Source of the DNA: an uncultured Blautia sp.
GTDB lineage: Bacteria > Bacillota > Clostridia > Lachnospirales > Lachnospiraceae
Assembly (NCBI GenBank): GCA_934424575.1
Contig: CAKRXU010000004.1
Span: 1-64,000, forward strand
Reading direction: 5' to 3'
Length of the DNA stretch: 64,000 bases
Part shown: positions 48,239-57,339 of the stretch, piece after piece
Position numbering within the stretch: the stretch's first letter is position 1
Layout: every line of letters starts with the position of its first letter
Notes under the pieces: model-generated
What the model saw: the letters and a program-made list of their open reading frames with translations, nothing else
The model's database searches: none
Told to the model about the DNA's origin: nothing
Made by a program: the position numbers and the translations under genes

Positions 48239-50053
48239 ATGGCAATATTTTCAATGGTCTTATCTTTACTCTCAGGAGTAGCACTATTTTTGTTTGGAAT
48301 GTCTCTGATGGGCGATGGCCTGAAACTGGTGGCTGGTAATAAGCTGGAGGCATTTCTGTACCGCATGACCAATACTCCGCTCAAGGGTGTTGCCCTGGGA
48401 ACTGCTGTTACCAGCGTCATCCAGTCTTCATCGGCAACGACAGTCATGGTCATCGGTTTTGTAAACTCCGGTATGATGAAACTGAAACAGGCGATCGGTA
48501 TCATCATGGGTGCCAACATCGGTACCAGTATCACAGGATGGATTCTCTGCCTTTCCTATATCCAGGGATCAGGCGGGATCGCGAGCATCCTTTCCACAGC
48601 AACTATTTCTGCAGTTGTAGCGATCATCGGTATCATCCTTCGTATGTTCTGTAAACGTTCTGTACATAAGAACATCGGAAACATCATGCTTGGTTTCTCG
48701 ATCCTTATGACAGGCATGCAGACAATGAGTGGAGCAGTTGCACCTCTTCGTGAGAGCAAAGTGTTTATTGATATGCTGACAATGTTTTCCAACCCGCTGG
48801 CAGGTATCCTGGTAGGTATCCTGTTCACCGCTGTGCTTCAGAGTGCATCTGCGACAGTCGGTGTGCTGCAGGCTCTTTCCGTAACAGGTATCCTGACCTT
48901 TGCAAGTGCATTCCCGATCGTACTTGGTATCGGTGTCGGCGCAGCCTGTCCGGTACTGATCTCTGCGATCGGTGCAAATAAGAACGGTAAGAGAACAGCA
49001 CTCATCTATCTTATGAATGACCTGTTTGGTCTTATCATGTGGTCCATTATCTTCTATACCGCGAATGCGATCGTACATTTTGGATTTATGGATATGATCA
49101 TGACACCAGTAACGATCGCTGCCCTGAACACAGTGTTCCGTGTGGCAACAGTTATCGTACTGTTCCCGTTCATTCCGAAGCTTGAGAAACTGGTATGCAT
49201 GCTTGTAAAAGACAGCGCAGAAGAACTGGAAGACGAAGCAGACTTTGACCTTCTTGAGGAGCGTCTGATCAACTATCCGGCACTTGCAATCGGTCAGTGC
49301 CACCGTGCAATGAACGGAATGTCCAAGAAACTCCGTAAGAATGTCAATCGTGCAATGAATCTTCTGAATGATTATCAGCAGGACAAATACGACAAGGTTC
49401 AGCGTAAGGAAGACCTGATCGACAAATATGAGAGCCGTCTTGGCGATTACCTGATCCAGCTCACCAAGCGTGAGATGAATACCGCACAGACAAGACAGGT
49501 TTCCCTGTATCTGCATACGATCAATGACTTTGAGCGAATCGGAGATCATGCATCTTACATCGCACATATGGCAAATGAGATGCATGACAATCATACAAAC
49601 TTCTCTCAGTCAGCCTGGGACGAGCTGAATATCGTCATGGAAGCTGTCCGTGAGGAGATCAACGTAACCTGTAATGCATTTATGAAGGATGACAGAGAGG
49701 CAGCGCAGAGAGTAGCACCGCTTGGAGCAGTTATCACCAATCTCTGTGATGAACTCAAGATGCACCATGTAGCACGACTCAGCAAGGGTGAGTGCGGACT
49801 GGAAGAGGGAACTGTATTCAATGACATTCTCAACAGCTTTGGCCGTATCGCAGCCCACAGCGCAAGTGCAATGACAGCATTGCTGAAAAGCGGAGAAGAA
49901 GAACCAGATCTTCACATCCACGATTCCAAGGTTTATCCGACGGACACAATGGAGTACTATTCTTATTTCAATGAATACAGACAGAAATACGATATTGATG
50001 CTGCCAGCGGTGATGACCACGTTGTGAGCATGGAGCCGGAAGAAGTAGAATAA
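48239..50053 (+). CDS. Na/Pi cotransporter family protein with PhoU-like domain
   Basis: The 604-residue protein has the NptA/YjbB membrane part (about 1-320) with two inverted halves each bearing the Na/Pi motif: TSVIQSSSATTVMVIGF and TAVLQSASATVGVLQAL. A C-terminal PhoU-like helical domain (about 345-560) includes LHTINDFERIGDHASYIA. It takes up or exports phosphate coupled to sodium. ATG 48239 follows GAGGAG. It has its own promoter and terminator. Confidence 0.9.
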   Translation: MAIFSMVLSLLSGVALFLFGMSLMGDGLKLVAGNKLEAFLYRMTNTPLKGVALGTAVTSVIQSSSATTVMVIGFVNSGMMKLKQAIGIIMGANIGTSITGWILCLSYIQGSGGIASILSTATISAVVAIIGIILRMFCKRSVHKNIGNIMLGFSILMTGMQTMSGAVAPLRESKVFIDMLTMFSNPLAGILVGILFTAVLQSASATVGVLQALSVTGILTFASAFPIVLGIGVGAACPVLISAIGANKNGKRTALIYLMNDLFGLIMWSIIFYTANAIVHFGFMDMIMTPVTIAALNTVFRVATVIVLFPFIPKLEKLVCMLVKDSAEELEDEADFDLLEERLINYPALAIGQCHRAMNGMSKKLRKNVNRAMNLLNDYQQDKYDKVQRKEDLIDKYESRLGDYLIQLTKREMNTAQTRQVSLYLHTINDFERIGDHASYIAHMANEMHDNHTNFSQSAWDELNIVMEAVREEINVTCNAFMKDDREAAQRVAPLGAVITNLCDELKMHHVARLSKGECGLEEGTVFNDILNSFGRIAAHSASAMTALLKSGEEEPDLHIHDSKVYPTDTMEYYSYFNEYRQKYDIDAASGDDHVVSMEPEEVE

Positions 50054-50070
50054 AATGAGCAGACGATCAG

Positions 50071-50113
50071 AAAGTACAGAGCAGTTTTATAAATTGCCCT
50101 GTACTTTTTTTTT
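50071..50113 (+). terminator. Rho-independent terminator after the Na/Pi gene
   Basis: AAAGTACAG (50071-50079) pairs with CTGTACTTT (50099-50107), with an inner GCA/TGC pair, then T residues. The same stem sequence is used again at 55121. Confidence 0.9.
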
Positions 50114-50172
50114 ATGCGCCTAAAAATATTTTAGGAAAATGCCGCTTTAGCGTAGAAATAAAGAAAAGTATA

Positions 50173-50181
50173 TGCTATACT
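50173..50181 (+). promoter_or_regulatory. Extended -10 promoter of the alanine symporter operon
   Basis: TGCTATACT (50173-50181) is a good extended -10; the -35 region is weak. Confidence 0.5.
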
Positions 50182-50243
50182 GAAATGAATAAAAATGATG
50201 GGTAATGCATTTTTATGCAAAACAAAAGAAAAGGAGAGAGGGA

Positions 50244-51695
50244 ATGTTTGCATTATTCGAAAACTTAACAAACTGGTTATGGGGGCTGCCATTATTGATC
50301 ACAATTCTGGTAACAGGAATCTATCTGACGATCCGCTCCGGATTTTTCCAGTTCCGTCACTTTGGACATATCATCAAAAATATGTTCAGCAAAGAACGTC
50401 GTGAGGAAGGTGGAGACGACGGCAAGAGCCTGACGCCATTCCAGGCGATTTCCATCGCGATTGGAGGAACCGTTGGTGTATCCAATATGTCCGGTGTTGC
50501 AACCGCGATCGCAACAGGAGGTCCTGGTGCACTGTTCTGGCTGTGGGTTGCTGCACTTCTTGCCATGGTCATCAAAATGACAGAGGTAACTCTGGCTGTC
50601 TACTACAGAGAAAAACAGCCAAACGGCGAATATCTCGGTGGACCGACCTACTATATGCAGAAAGGTCTGGGCGATGAGAAGAAGCTTCCGTTCTGGAAGA
50701 TCTTTGCGGTATTATTCGGTGGATGTATCTTTATGACATGGTTTATCACTCTTCAGAACTATACGGTATCTGAGGCAGTTGGAAGTACCTTCAAACTTCC
50801 ATACATCGTACCGTCTCTGTTGTACGTACTTGCAATCTATGTGATCATCATTGGCGGTGTAAAGAAGGTCGGCGTGATCTCCTCTTATATGACACCAATC
50901 ATGTGTCTGCTTTATATCCTGGGATCACTTTTTATCCTGCTCACAAACTTTGAACAGCTGCCGGCAGCATTCAGCATGATCTTCAAAGGTGCATTTACCA
51001 CACAGGCTGCTGTCGGTGGATTTTTGGGAGCTGGTGTTGCAACCTGTATGCGTCTTGGTTTTGCCCGTTCTGTATACAGCAATGAGGCTGGATGGGGAAC
51101 TTCTCCGATGATCCACGCTTCCGCGAAGACAGACCACCCGGTAAAACAGGGTCTGATGGGAGCATTTGAAGTATTTGCAGATACCATCGTTGTCTGCTCT
51201 ATGACAGGACTTGTTGTTATCGTGACAGGTTACTGGAATTCAGGACTTCAGGGTTCCGAACTTACTCTGACTGCATTTGAATCCGGCATGGGCTCTGTGG
51301 CACGTGCACTGATCGCACTCAGCATCTTCCTGTTTGGCCTGACCACTTCTACAGGATGGTTTACATACTACAGTGTCATCCTGAAACACTGGCTCAAGGG
51401 AAATCAGAAAGTCCTCAAGGTCGCAGAAAAAGTATTTATTTTCGGAACTCCGTTATGGGGTCTGCTTGTAACTGTACTGACTCTTTATGGAAACGGAACA
51501 CCGGCACAGCTCTGGGTGATCGCAGATTTCACGACCGTATTCCCGACATTCGTAAATGTAGCGACACTGTTTATTTTAAGCGGAACCTTTATCAAGCTGC
51601 TTAAAGATTATAAGGCACGCTATATGGGAATTGGAGAGGTAGACAAAGATTTTGCGCTTTTCTACGAAGATAAAAAGGCAAAAGAAAACAAATGA
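50244..51695 (+). CDS. Sodium:alanine symporter (AGCS family)
   Basis: The 483-residue membrane protein has about 11 spans and the AGCS motifs GGTVGVSNMSGVATAIATGGPGALFW and SVYSNEAGWGTSPMIHASAKTDHPVKQG. It imports alanine, glycine or a related small amino acid with sodium. ATG 50244 follows GGAGAGAGGG; the in-frame ATG at 50205 lacks a site. An amidohydrolase gene starts 35 bases later, so substrate uptake may be tied to that pathway. Confidence 0.92.
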   Translation: MFALFENLTNWLWGLPLLITILVTGIYLTIRSGFFQFRHFGHIIKNMFSKERREEGGDDGKSLTPFQAISIAIGGTVGVSNMSGVATAIATGGPGALFWLWVAALLAMVIKMTEVTLAVYYREKQPNGEYLGGPTYYMQKGLGDEKKLPFWKIFAVLFGGCIFMTWFITLQNYTVSEAVGSTFKLPYIVPSLLYVLAIYVIIIGGVKKVGVISSYMTPIMCLLYILGSLFILLTNFEQLPAAFSMIFKGAFTTQAAVGGFLGAGVATCMRLGFARSVYSNEAGWGTSPMIHASAKTDHPVKQGLMGAFEVFADTIVVCSMTGLVVIVTGYWNSGLQGSELTLTAFESGMGSVARALIALSIFLFGLTTSTGWFTYYSVILKHWLKGNQKVLKVAEKVFIFGTPLWGLLVTVLTLYGNGTPAQLWVIADFTTVFPTFVNVATLFILSGTFIKLLKDYKARYMGIGEVDKDFALFYEDKKAKENK

Positions 51696-51730
51696 TTTAC
51701 CAGAAATAATTCATAAAGGATGAAGAAGCA

Positions 51731-53332
51731 GTGGATAAGATTTTTTTTAACGGACGAATCCGTACATTAGATGATGCCGACCACGTAGCAGAAGCGGTTG
51801 GCGTGGAAAATGGCAAAATTGTTTTTACAGGAACCAACGAAGAGGCAGAGAAGATTGCCTGTGAAGAAAAAGTTGACCTTGGCGGCAGACTGCTTCTTCC
51901 GGGATTTGTGGACACGCATCTGCACATGCTGCATTATGCGTTTGTAGAGCGTTCCGTCAAACTGTTTGACTGCACCAGCGTGGAAGAAATGCTGGACGCA
52001 GCGAAGAAGCGTATCGAGGAACATGCGGGCAAACCGCTGACCTGGCTTTACTGCCGCGGATGGAACGAAGAACATTTCGCGGATCCGAGATATCCGCACA
52101 AGGATGAATTGGATGCTCTGTCCACAGAAATCCCGATCATCATGGTCAGAGTCTGCGGACATGTAGGTGTCTGCAACAGCCGCGGCCTGGAACTTCTCAA
52201 GACGATTCCACAGTTCTCTGAGATCGAGAAGGATGTTGATCTGGAAACAGGTCTGATCAAGGAAAATGCTGTACAGTTTTACTATTCCCTGCTTGACACC
52301 CCGTCACAGGAAGAAGTAGAAAACTATATTACCTACAGCGCAAAAAAACTGAACGAATGCGGCTTTACCGGTGTACAGTCTGACGACCTCGCAGCACTTC
52401 CGGGCAAAAACTGGAAGCGTATCATGAATGCCTACAAAGCACTGGATGCGAGAGGTGAGCTGAATGTCCGCCATTATGAGCAGTGCCTGTTTGAGCGTTT
52501 TGATGACGCCAAGGCATTTGTGAAAGAAGGATATCGTACCGGTCAGAGGGGCGATCATTTTACGATCGGTCCAATGAAGCTCATTCAGGATGGTTCTCTT
52601 GGTGCGAGAACTGCGGCGATGAACGAGCCATATGAGGACAGCCCTGGAAACTGCGGAAACATTATCTTCACGCAGGAAGAACTGGATGAGCTGTTCGCAT
52701 TTTTTGATCAGCATCAGATGCAGGCGGCAGTACACTGCATTGGCGACCGTGCGATGGATATGGTGATCGAGGCGATAACGAAATCGCCATACCGTAAGGA
52801 TAACGCCAAAGGCAGACATGGAATCGTCCACTGCCAGATCACAAACCCGCGGATCCTGCGAGCAATGAAAGAAAACGACATCCTGGCATATATCCAGCCT
52901 GTATTTGTCGATCTTGATATGAATACTGTAGAACCGGCGATCGGAACATATCGTATGGAAGGCATTTATGCATGGAAGACCATGCTGGATCTCGGCATCC
53001 ATGCATCCGGCGGCTCCGATGCACCGGTGGTAAGTTTTGATGCAATGGAAAACATTTATTTTGCCGTGACCCGCAAAAATATCAATGGTGAGCCGAAAGA
53101 AGGCTGGATCCCGTCGGAACGCCTGACAGTAGATGATGCAGTGAAGCTTTTTACAAAGTATGCTGCTTATGCGTCTTATACCGAGGACGAAAACGGCACG
53201 ATCGAGGTTGGCAGGAATGCGGATTTTGTTGTTCTTGAGAAAGACATCTACGAGATCGACCCGGATGAGATCAAGACCACGAAGGTGGATATGACGATCC
53301 TTGGCGGAAAGACCGTATTTGAGAGGAAGTAA
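51731..53332 (+). CDS. Amidohydrolase family protein (YtcJ/exoenzyme-regulatory-like, amidohydrolase 3)
   Basis: The 533-residue protein has the amidohydrolase 3 pattern: N-terminal FFNGRIRTLDD, GRLLLPGFVDTHLHML with the metal HxH, GPMKLIQDGSLGARTAAM, AAVHCIGDRAMDMV and HASGGSDAPV, ending with NADFVVLEKD. YtcJ-type enzymes hydrolyse amides or related bonds; substrate unknown. The start is GTG 51731. CoA transferase follows after 2 bases, so the two are coupled. Confidence 0.85.
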   Translation: MDKIFFNGRIRTLDDADHVAEAVGVENGKIVFTGTNEEAEKIACEEKVDLGGRLLLPGFVDTHLHMLHYAFVERSVKLFDCTSVEEMLDAAKKRIEEHAGKPLTWLYCRGWNEEHFADPRYPHKDELDALSTEIPIIMVRVCGHVGVCNSRGLELLKTIPQFSEIEKDVDLETGLIKENAVQFYYSLLDTPSQEEVENYITYSAKKLNECGFTGVQSDDLAALPGKNWKRIMNAYKALDARGELNVRHYEQCLFERFDDAKAFVKEGYRTGQRGDHFTIGPMKLIQDGSLGARTAAMNEPYEDSPGNCGNIIFTQEELDELFAFFDQHQMQAAVHCIGDRAMDMVIEAITKSPYRKDNAKGRHGIVHCQITNPRILRAMKENDILAYIQPVFVDLDMNTVEPAIGTYRMEGIYAWKTMLDLGIHASGGSDAPVVSFDAMENIYFAVTRKNINGEPKEGWIPSERLTVDDAVKLFTKYAAYASYTEDENGTIEVGRNADFVVLEKDIYEIDPDEIKTTKVDMTILGGKTVFERK

Positions 53333-53334
53333 GC

Positions 53335-54846
53335 ATGTATGAGATCATGAGTGCAGATGAAGCCATCCGTCTGATCCGGGACGGAGACTGTATCTGCGTG
53401 AATTCATTTGTAGGGATCGAAAACCCGACTGAACTCCACGAGGCATTATACAGGAGATATCAGAAAATGCAGTCGCCGACGCATCTGACGATCGTATCCA
53501 GTGCCGGATTTGGTGTCTGGGATGACGAACATAATGCGGAAGGATATATTCGGGAAGGTGCGGTGGACAAGCTGATCTGTGGTCATTTTGGTGCGATGAT
53601 GAGCACTAAGAAGCTGGTGCTGGAGGACAGATTTGAGGCGTATAATCTGCCGCTTGGATGTATTTCCCATGCGATCCGTGCACAGGCGGGCGGTCTTCCG
53701 GGAGCTTTGTCTAAGGTCGGACTGGATATTTTTGTCGATCCGCGAAGAGAAGGCCCGGGTATCAACAGGATCTCAATTGATGATTCACTGGTGAAACATG
53801 TGGAAGTGGATGGGGATGAATTCCTTTATTATAAACTTCCAAAGATCACGATTGCCATGATCAAGGGAACTGCCGCGGACAGAAAGGGAAATATCACCTT
53901 TGATGATATGTTTATGTCTGGTGACGCGCTGTCTATTTGTCAGGCGGTCAAGGCGAACCGTGGAAAGGTCATCGTACAGGTAGACCGTCTTGTAGATACG
54001 CCGTCTCGTCCGCGTAATGCCATCATTCCGGGATGTCTGGTCGATGCGATCGTTGTGGCAGAGCCGGAGGAGAGGAACGAGGCGTATACGGCACTTACCG
54101 GAAGCTTTGAAATCCCGTACAAAGAATGGCATACCTGGAATGAGAAGATCAATGACCTCTCCCAGAAGCAGCGTAAAAACAACGTTCCGGCAAATATCAT
54201 AGGAAAAAGGGCCGCTAAAGAGCTGCGAGTGGATGATATTGTAAACATAGGAATTGGAATTCCGGAAATGGTATCCAGATATGCGCGAAAGAGCGGGATG
54301 CTCGATATGATCACGCTCACGGTGGAGTCCGGAGGAATCGGGGGATTTCCTGTTTCGGGCGAAGCATTTGGGGCAATGATTGGTGCCGCTTCCGTTTATG
54401 ATATGGCAAACCAGTTTGACCTGTACGACAACGGTGGGCTGGATATCTGCTTTATGGGCGGTTTGGAGGCAGACCGTTACGGAAATATCAATGCCCACAG
54501 AGGAACAGGGGCCTTTGCAGGCATCGGTGGCTTTGCCAATATCACAGCCAAGACCCCAACCGTAGTTTTCTGCATGACTTTCAACGCCAAAGGTCTGGAA
54601 GTCACCCAGGAAAAGGGTGTCGTAACCATCCACAAAGAAGGCGAGATCCCTAAATTTGTAGAGAACGTCTCAAGCATCAGCTTCTCCGCAAAACGCGCGA
54701 TCGAAAACGGCCAGAAAGTCCTCTACGTAACAGAACGCTGCGTGTTCCGGCTTACTCCGAAGGGACTGAAACTGATAGAAGTTTATCCGGGAGTGGATAT
54801 GCAGAAAGATATCCTTGACAGACTGCCGTTTGAGGTGGAGGTCTAG
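53335..54846 (+). CDS. Acyl-CoA:acetate/propionate CoA transferase (family I, fused subunits)
   Basis: The 503-residue protein joins alpha and beta CoA-transferase subunits, as in propionate/acetate CoA transferases. The catalytic Glu is E331 in LTVESGGIGGFPVSGEAFG; the alpha part has SFVGIENPTELHEAL and GHFGAMMS. It moves CoA between short-chain acids, consistent with fermentation. ATG 53335 lies 2 bases after the amidohydrolase stop. Exact acids cannot be inferred. Confidence 0.88.
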   Translation: MYEIMSADEAIRLIRDGDCICVNSFVGIENPTELHEALYRRYQKMQSPTHLTIVSSAGFGVWDDEHNAEGYIREGAVDKLICGHFGAMMSTKKLVLEDRFEAYNLPLGCISHAIRAQAGGLPGALSKVGLDIFVDPRREGPGINRISIDDSLVKHVEVDGDEFLYYKLPKITIAMIKGTAADRKGNITFDDMFMSGDALSICQAVKANRGKVIVQVDRLVDTPSRPRNAIIPGCLVDAIVVAEPEERNEAYTALTGSFEIPYKEWHTWNEKINDLSQKQRKNNVPANIIGKRAAKELRVDDIVNIGIGIPEMVSRYARKSGMLDMITLTVESGGIGGFPVSGEAFGAMIGAASVYDMANQFDLYDNGGLDICFMGGLEADRYGNINAHRGTGAFAGIGGFANITAKTPTVVFCMTFNAKGLEVTQEKGVVTIHKEGEIPKFVENVSSISFSAKRAIENGQKVLYVTERCVFRLTPKGLKLIEVYPGVDMQKDILDRLPFEVEV

Positions 54847-54900
54847 GTAAAAATCACCCTTTAGTGAAGGGGAGAGCATCGGAATAGTTAATATTTCAAT

Positions 54901-55035
54901 ATGGACAATGATCTGGATATCAAGCCTATTGCAAAAAGCGAAGCGCATTTTAATAAGTGGGTTGTAAACTATCCATTTTATTCCAATGTTCATAAAGAAG
55001 GGGTTATTTTATATAAGGGAAATACTGGGATTTAG
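54901..55035 (+). CDS. Short hypothetical ORF (44 codons)
   Basis: An open frame MDNDLDIKPIAKSEAHFNKW... of 44 residues lies in the 411-base gap before uvrB. It has no clear ribosome binding site (upstream is AT-rich), no hydrophobic segment and no family I can name. It may be a gene remnant or chance. Confidence 0.2.
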   Translation: MDNDLDIKPIAKSEAHFNKWVVNYPFYSNVHKEGVILYKGNTGI

Positions 55036-55084
55036 AGGGGACAGTGTTTGTTAGATTTTTTATGATCCCTGTGGCTTTGATATA

Positions 55085-55118
55085 AAACAAATGTTACTGT
55101 GAACAGTGACAAACAAAT
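55085..55118. mobile_element. Collapsed MITE copy: fused terminal repeats with 8-bp target duplication
   Basis: GTTACTGTGAACAGTGAC (55093-55110) equals the two ends of the element at 26009 joined with the interior lost: its last 12 bases match that element's right end at 11 of 12. It is flanked by AAACAAAT at 55085-55092 and 55111-55118. Confidence 0.6.
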
Positions 55119-55120
55119 AT

Positions 55121-55162
55121 AAAGTACAGAACAAACATTCGAATTATTCTGTACTTTTTTTA
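55121..55162 (+). terminator. Rho-independent terminator upstream of uvrB
   Basis: AAAGTACAGAA (55121-55131) pairs perfectly with TTCTGTACTTT (55147-55157), followed by T residues. It ends transcription coming from the CoA-transferase operon. Confidence 0.9.
55128..55141 (+). promoter_or_regulatory. Candidate LexA (SOS) box upstream of uvrB
   Basis: AGAACAAACATTCG matches the Gram-positive pattern CGAACRNRYGTTYG at 12 of 14 positions. uvrB is a classic SOS gene. The site overlaps the terminator stem and loop and lies upstream of the -10. Confidence 0.45.
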
Positions 55163-55169
55163 TTGTGAA

Positions 55170-55178
55170 TGATATACT
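55170..55178 (+). promoter_or_regulatory. Extended -10 promoter of uvrB
   Basis: TGATATACT (55170-55178) contains TATACT with an extended TG; the -35 (TGTACT, 55150-55155) is poor. Confidence 0.45.
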
Positions 55179-55257
55179 TGCTGTACAGGCAACAATAATA
55201 AGCAGATAAAAACTATCATTTTTATAGATTCAGAAATCTAAACGGAAGGAGAAAACT

Positions 55258-57246
55258 ATGGATCATTTCAAATTACACTCCGAATACCAACCCACAGGCG
55301 ACCAGCCCCAGGCAATCGAAAAACTGGTCAAGGGCTTTAAAGAAGGCAACCAGTTCGAGACTTTGCTGGGTGTCACCGGTTCCGGTAAGACCTTCACCAT
55401 GGCGAATGTCATCGCCCAGCTCAACAAACCAACCCTGGTACTTGCGCACAATAAAACACTGGCAGCACAGCTTTACGGCGAAATGAAAGAATTCTTCCCG
55501 GAGAACGCAGTCGAGTACTTTGTTTCCTATTATGACTACTACCAGCCAGAGGCATACGTCCCATCCACCGACACCTATATAGCAAAGGATGCCTCCACCA
55601 ACGACGAGATTGACAAGCTCCGTCTCTCCGCGACAGCAGCGCTCTGTGAGCGCAAAGACGTCATAGTGGTTTCCTCTGTATCCTGCATCTACGGTCTGGG
55701 TGCACCGGAAGAATTTTTTGATATGATGATCTCTCTGCGCCCGGGGATGGAGAAGGACAGGGATGATGTGATCAAAGAACTGATCGATATCCAGTATAAC
55801 CGCAACGAGATGGATTTCCATCGAGGTACTTTTCGCGTGCGTGGCGATGTGCTGGAGATTTTTCCTGCCAACTACTCAGACCGCGCGATCCGCGTAGAAT
55901 TCTTCGGAGATGAGATTGACCGCATCACAGAAGTAGATGTTCTGACAGGTGAGATCCGCAATGAACTGAAGCATGCTGCGATTTTCCCTGCATCCCATTA
56001 CGTTGTTCCGCAGGAAAAAATCCAGAAAGCAGCCGATGCGATCCTGGAAGAAATGAAAGAACAGGTTTCCTATTTCAAGAGCGAGGATAAGCTGATCGAA
56101 GCGCAGCGTATCGCCGAGCGTACCAACTTCGATGTAGAAATGATGAAAGAAACCGGCTTCTGTTCTGGAATCGAGAACTACTCCAGACACCTTACCGGGC
56201 TTGCACCGGGTCAGCCGCCATATACTCTGATGGACTACTTTAAGGATGATTTTCTTCTTATTATAGATGAGTCCCACAAAACTGTTTCCCAGGTTGGCGG
56301 AATGTACGCCGGAGATCAGAGCCGTAAGCAGACGCTGGTTGACTACGGTTTCCGTCTGCCATCTGCCAAGGACAACCGCCCGTTAAGCTTTGACGAATTC
56401 GAAAACAAACTCGATCAGGTTCTGTTTGTCTCTGCAACACCGGGACAGTATGAAGCAGAGCACGAACTTCTCCGGGCAGAACAGATCATCCGTCCGACAG
56501 GACTTCTTGACCCGAAGGTAGAAGTCCGCCCGGTCGAAGGACAGATCGATGACCTGATCAGCGAAGTAAACAAAGAAGTGGACAAGGGCCACAAGATCCT
56601 GATCACGACCCTGACCAAACGAATGGCAGAAGACCTGACAGAATATATGAAGGATGTAGGTATCCGTGTGCGTTACCTTCATTCCGACATTGACACGCTG
56701 GAACGTGCGGAGATCATCCGCGATATGCGACTGGATGTCTTTGACGTACTTGTCGGAATCAACCTTCTCCGAGAAGGTCTTGACATCCCGGAGATCACAC
56801 TGGTTGCAATCCTCGATGCAGACAAAGAAGGTTTCCTCCGTTCAGAAGTTTCCCTGATCCAGACGATCGGCCGAGCCGCCCGAAACAGCGAGGGTCACGT
56901 TATCATGTACGCAGATGTCATGACCGATTCCATGCGAAAAGCCATCCAGGAGACCGAGCGAAGAAGAGGCATCCAGGAAGCCTACAACAAAGAACATGGA
57001 ATCACGCCGACCACAATTAAGAAAGCAGTCCGCGACCTGATCACAGTTTCCAAGGCGGTTGCCGAGACCGAAGCGAAACTCAAGAAAGATCCGGAGTCCA
57101 TGAACCGCAAAGAACTTACCAAGCTGATTACCAAAGTCGAGAAGCAGATGCGCGAAGCAGCAGCAAGTCTGAACTTCGAACAGGCAGCAGAACTCCGTGA
57201 CAAGATGATCGAACTTAAGAAAAATCTGGAAGAACTGGATGACTAG
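55258..57246 (+). CDS. uvrB: Excinuclease ABC subunit B
   Basis: It is the damage-verifying helicase of nucleotide excision repair. The 662-residue protein has Walker A GVTGSGKT (38-45), the beta-hairpin region YYDYYQPEAYVPSTDTYIAKDAS, DESHKT (helicase motif II), NLLREGLDIPE, QTIGRAARN and the C-terminal UvrC-binding UVR motif (EKQMREAAASLNFEQAAELRD). Length is normal. uvrA and uvrC are not in the window. Confidence 0.97.
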   Translation: MDHFKLHSEYQPTGDQPQAIEKLVKGFKEGNQFETLLGVTGSGKTFTMANVIAQLNKPTLVLAHNKTLAAQLYGEMKEFFPENAVEYFVSYYDYYQPEAYVPSTDTYIAKDASTNDEIDKLRLSATAALCERKDVIVVSSVSCIYGLGAPEEFFDMMISLRPGMEKDRDDVIKELIDIQYNRNEMDFHRGTFRVRGDVLEIFPANYSDRAIRVEFFGDEIDRITEVDVLTGEIRNELKHAAIFPASHYVVPQEKIQKAADAILEEMKEQVSYFKSEDKLIEAQRIAERTNFDVEMMKETGFCSGIENYSRHLTGLAPGQPPYTLMDYFKDDFLLIIDESHKTVSQVGGMYAGDQSRKQTLVDYGFRLPSAKDNRPLSFDEFENKLDQVLFVSATPGQYEAEHELLRAEQIIRPTGLLDPKVEVRPVEGQIDDLISEVNKEVDKGHKILITTLTKRMAEDLTEYMKDVGIRVRYLHSDIDTLERAEIIRDMRLDVFDVLVGINLLREGLDIPEITLVAILDADKEGFLRSEVSLIQTIGRAARNSEGHVIMYADVMTDSMRKAIQETERRRGIQEAYNKEHGITPTTIKKAVRDLITVSKAVAETEAKLKKDPESMNRKELTKLITKVEKQMREAAASLNFEQAAELRDKMIELKKNLEELDD

Positions 57247-57258
57247 TGTACTTTACTC

Positions 57259-57287
57259 TTGTACAGTAATGGAGAGAGTGCTACAAT
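57259..57287 (+). promoter_or_regulatory. Sigma-A promoter of the aminotransferase gene
   Basis: TTGTAC (57259-57264) and TACAAT (57282-57287) are 17 bp apart. Confidence 0.75.
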
Positions 57288-57339
57288 AGAACGAACGGCA
57301 GGTATGATGCCTGAACAGAAACGAAAGAGGTAAATCGAT

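Noticed and set aside
54847..55257. Possible missing gene between the CoA transferase and uvrB
   Set aside because: Only a 44-codon frame without a start signal is present; the rest is the collapsed MITE, a terminator and the uvrB promoter region.
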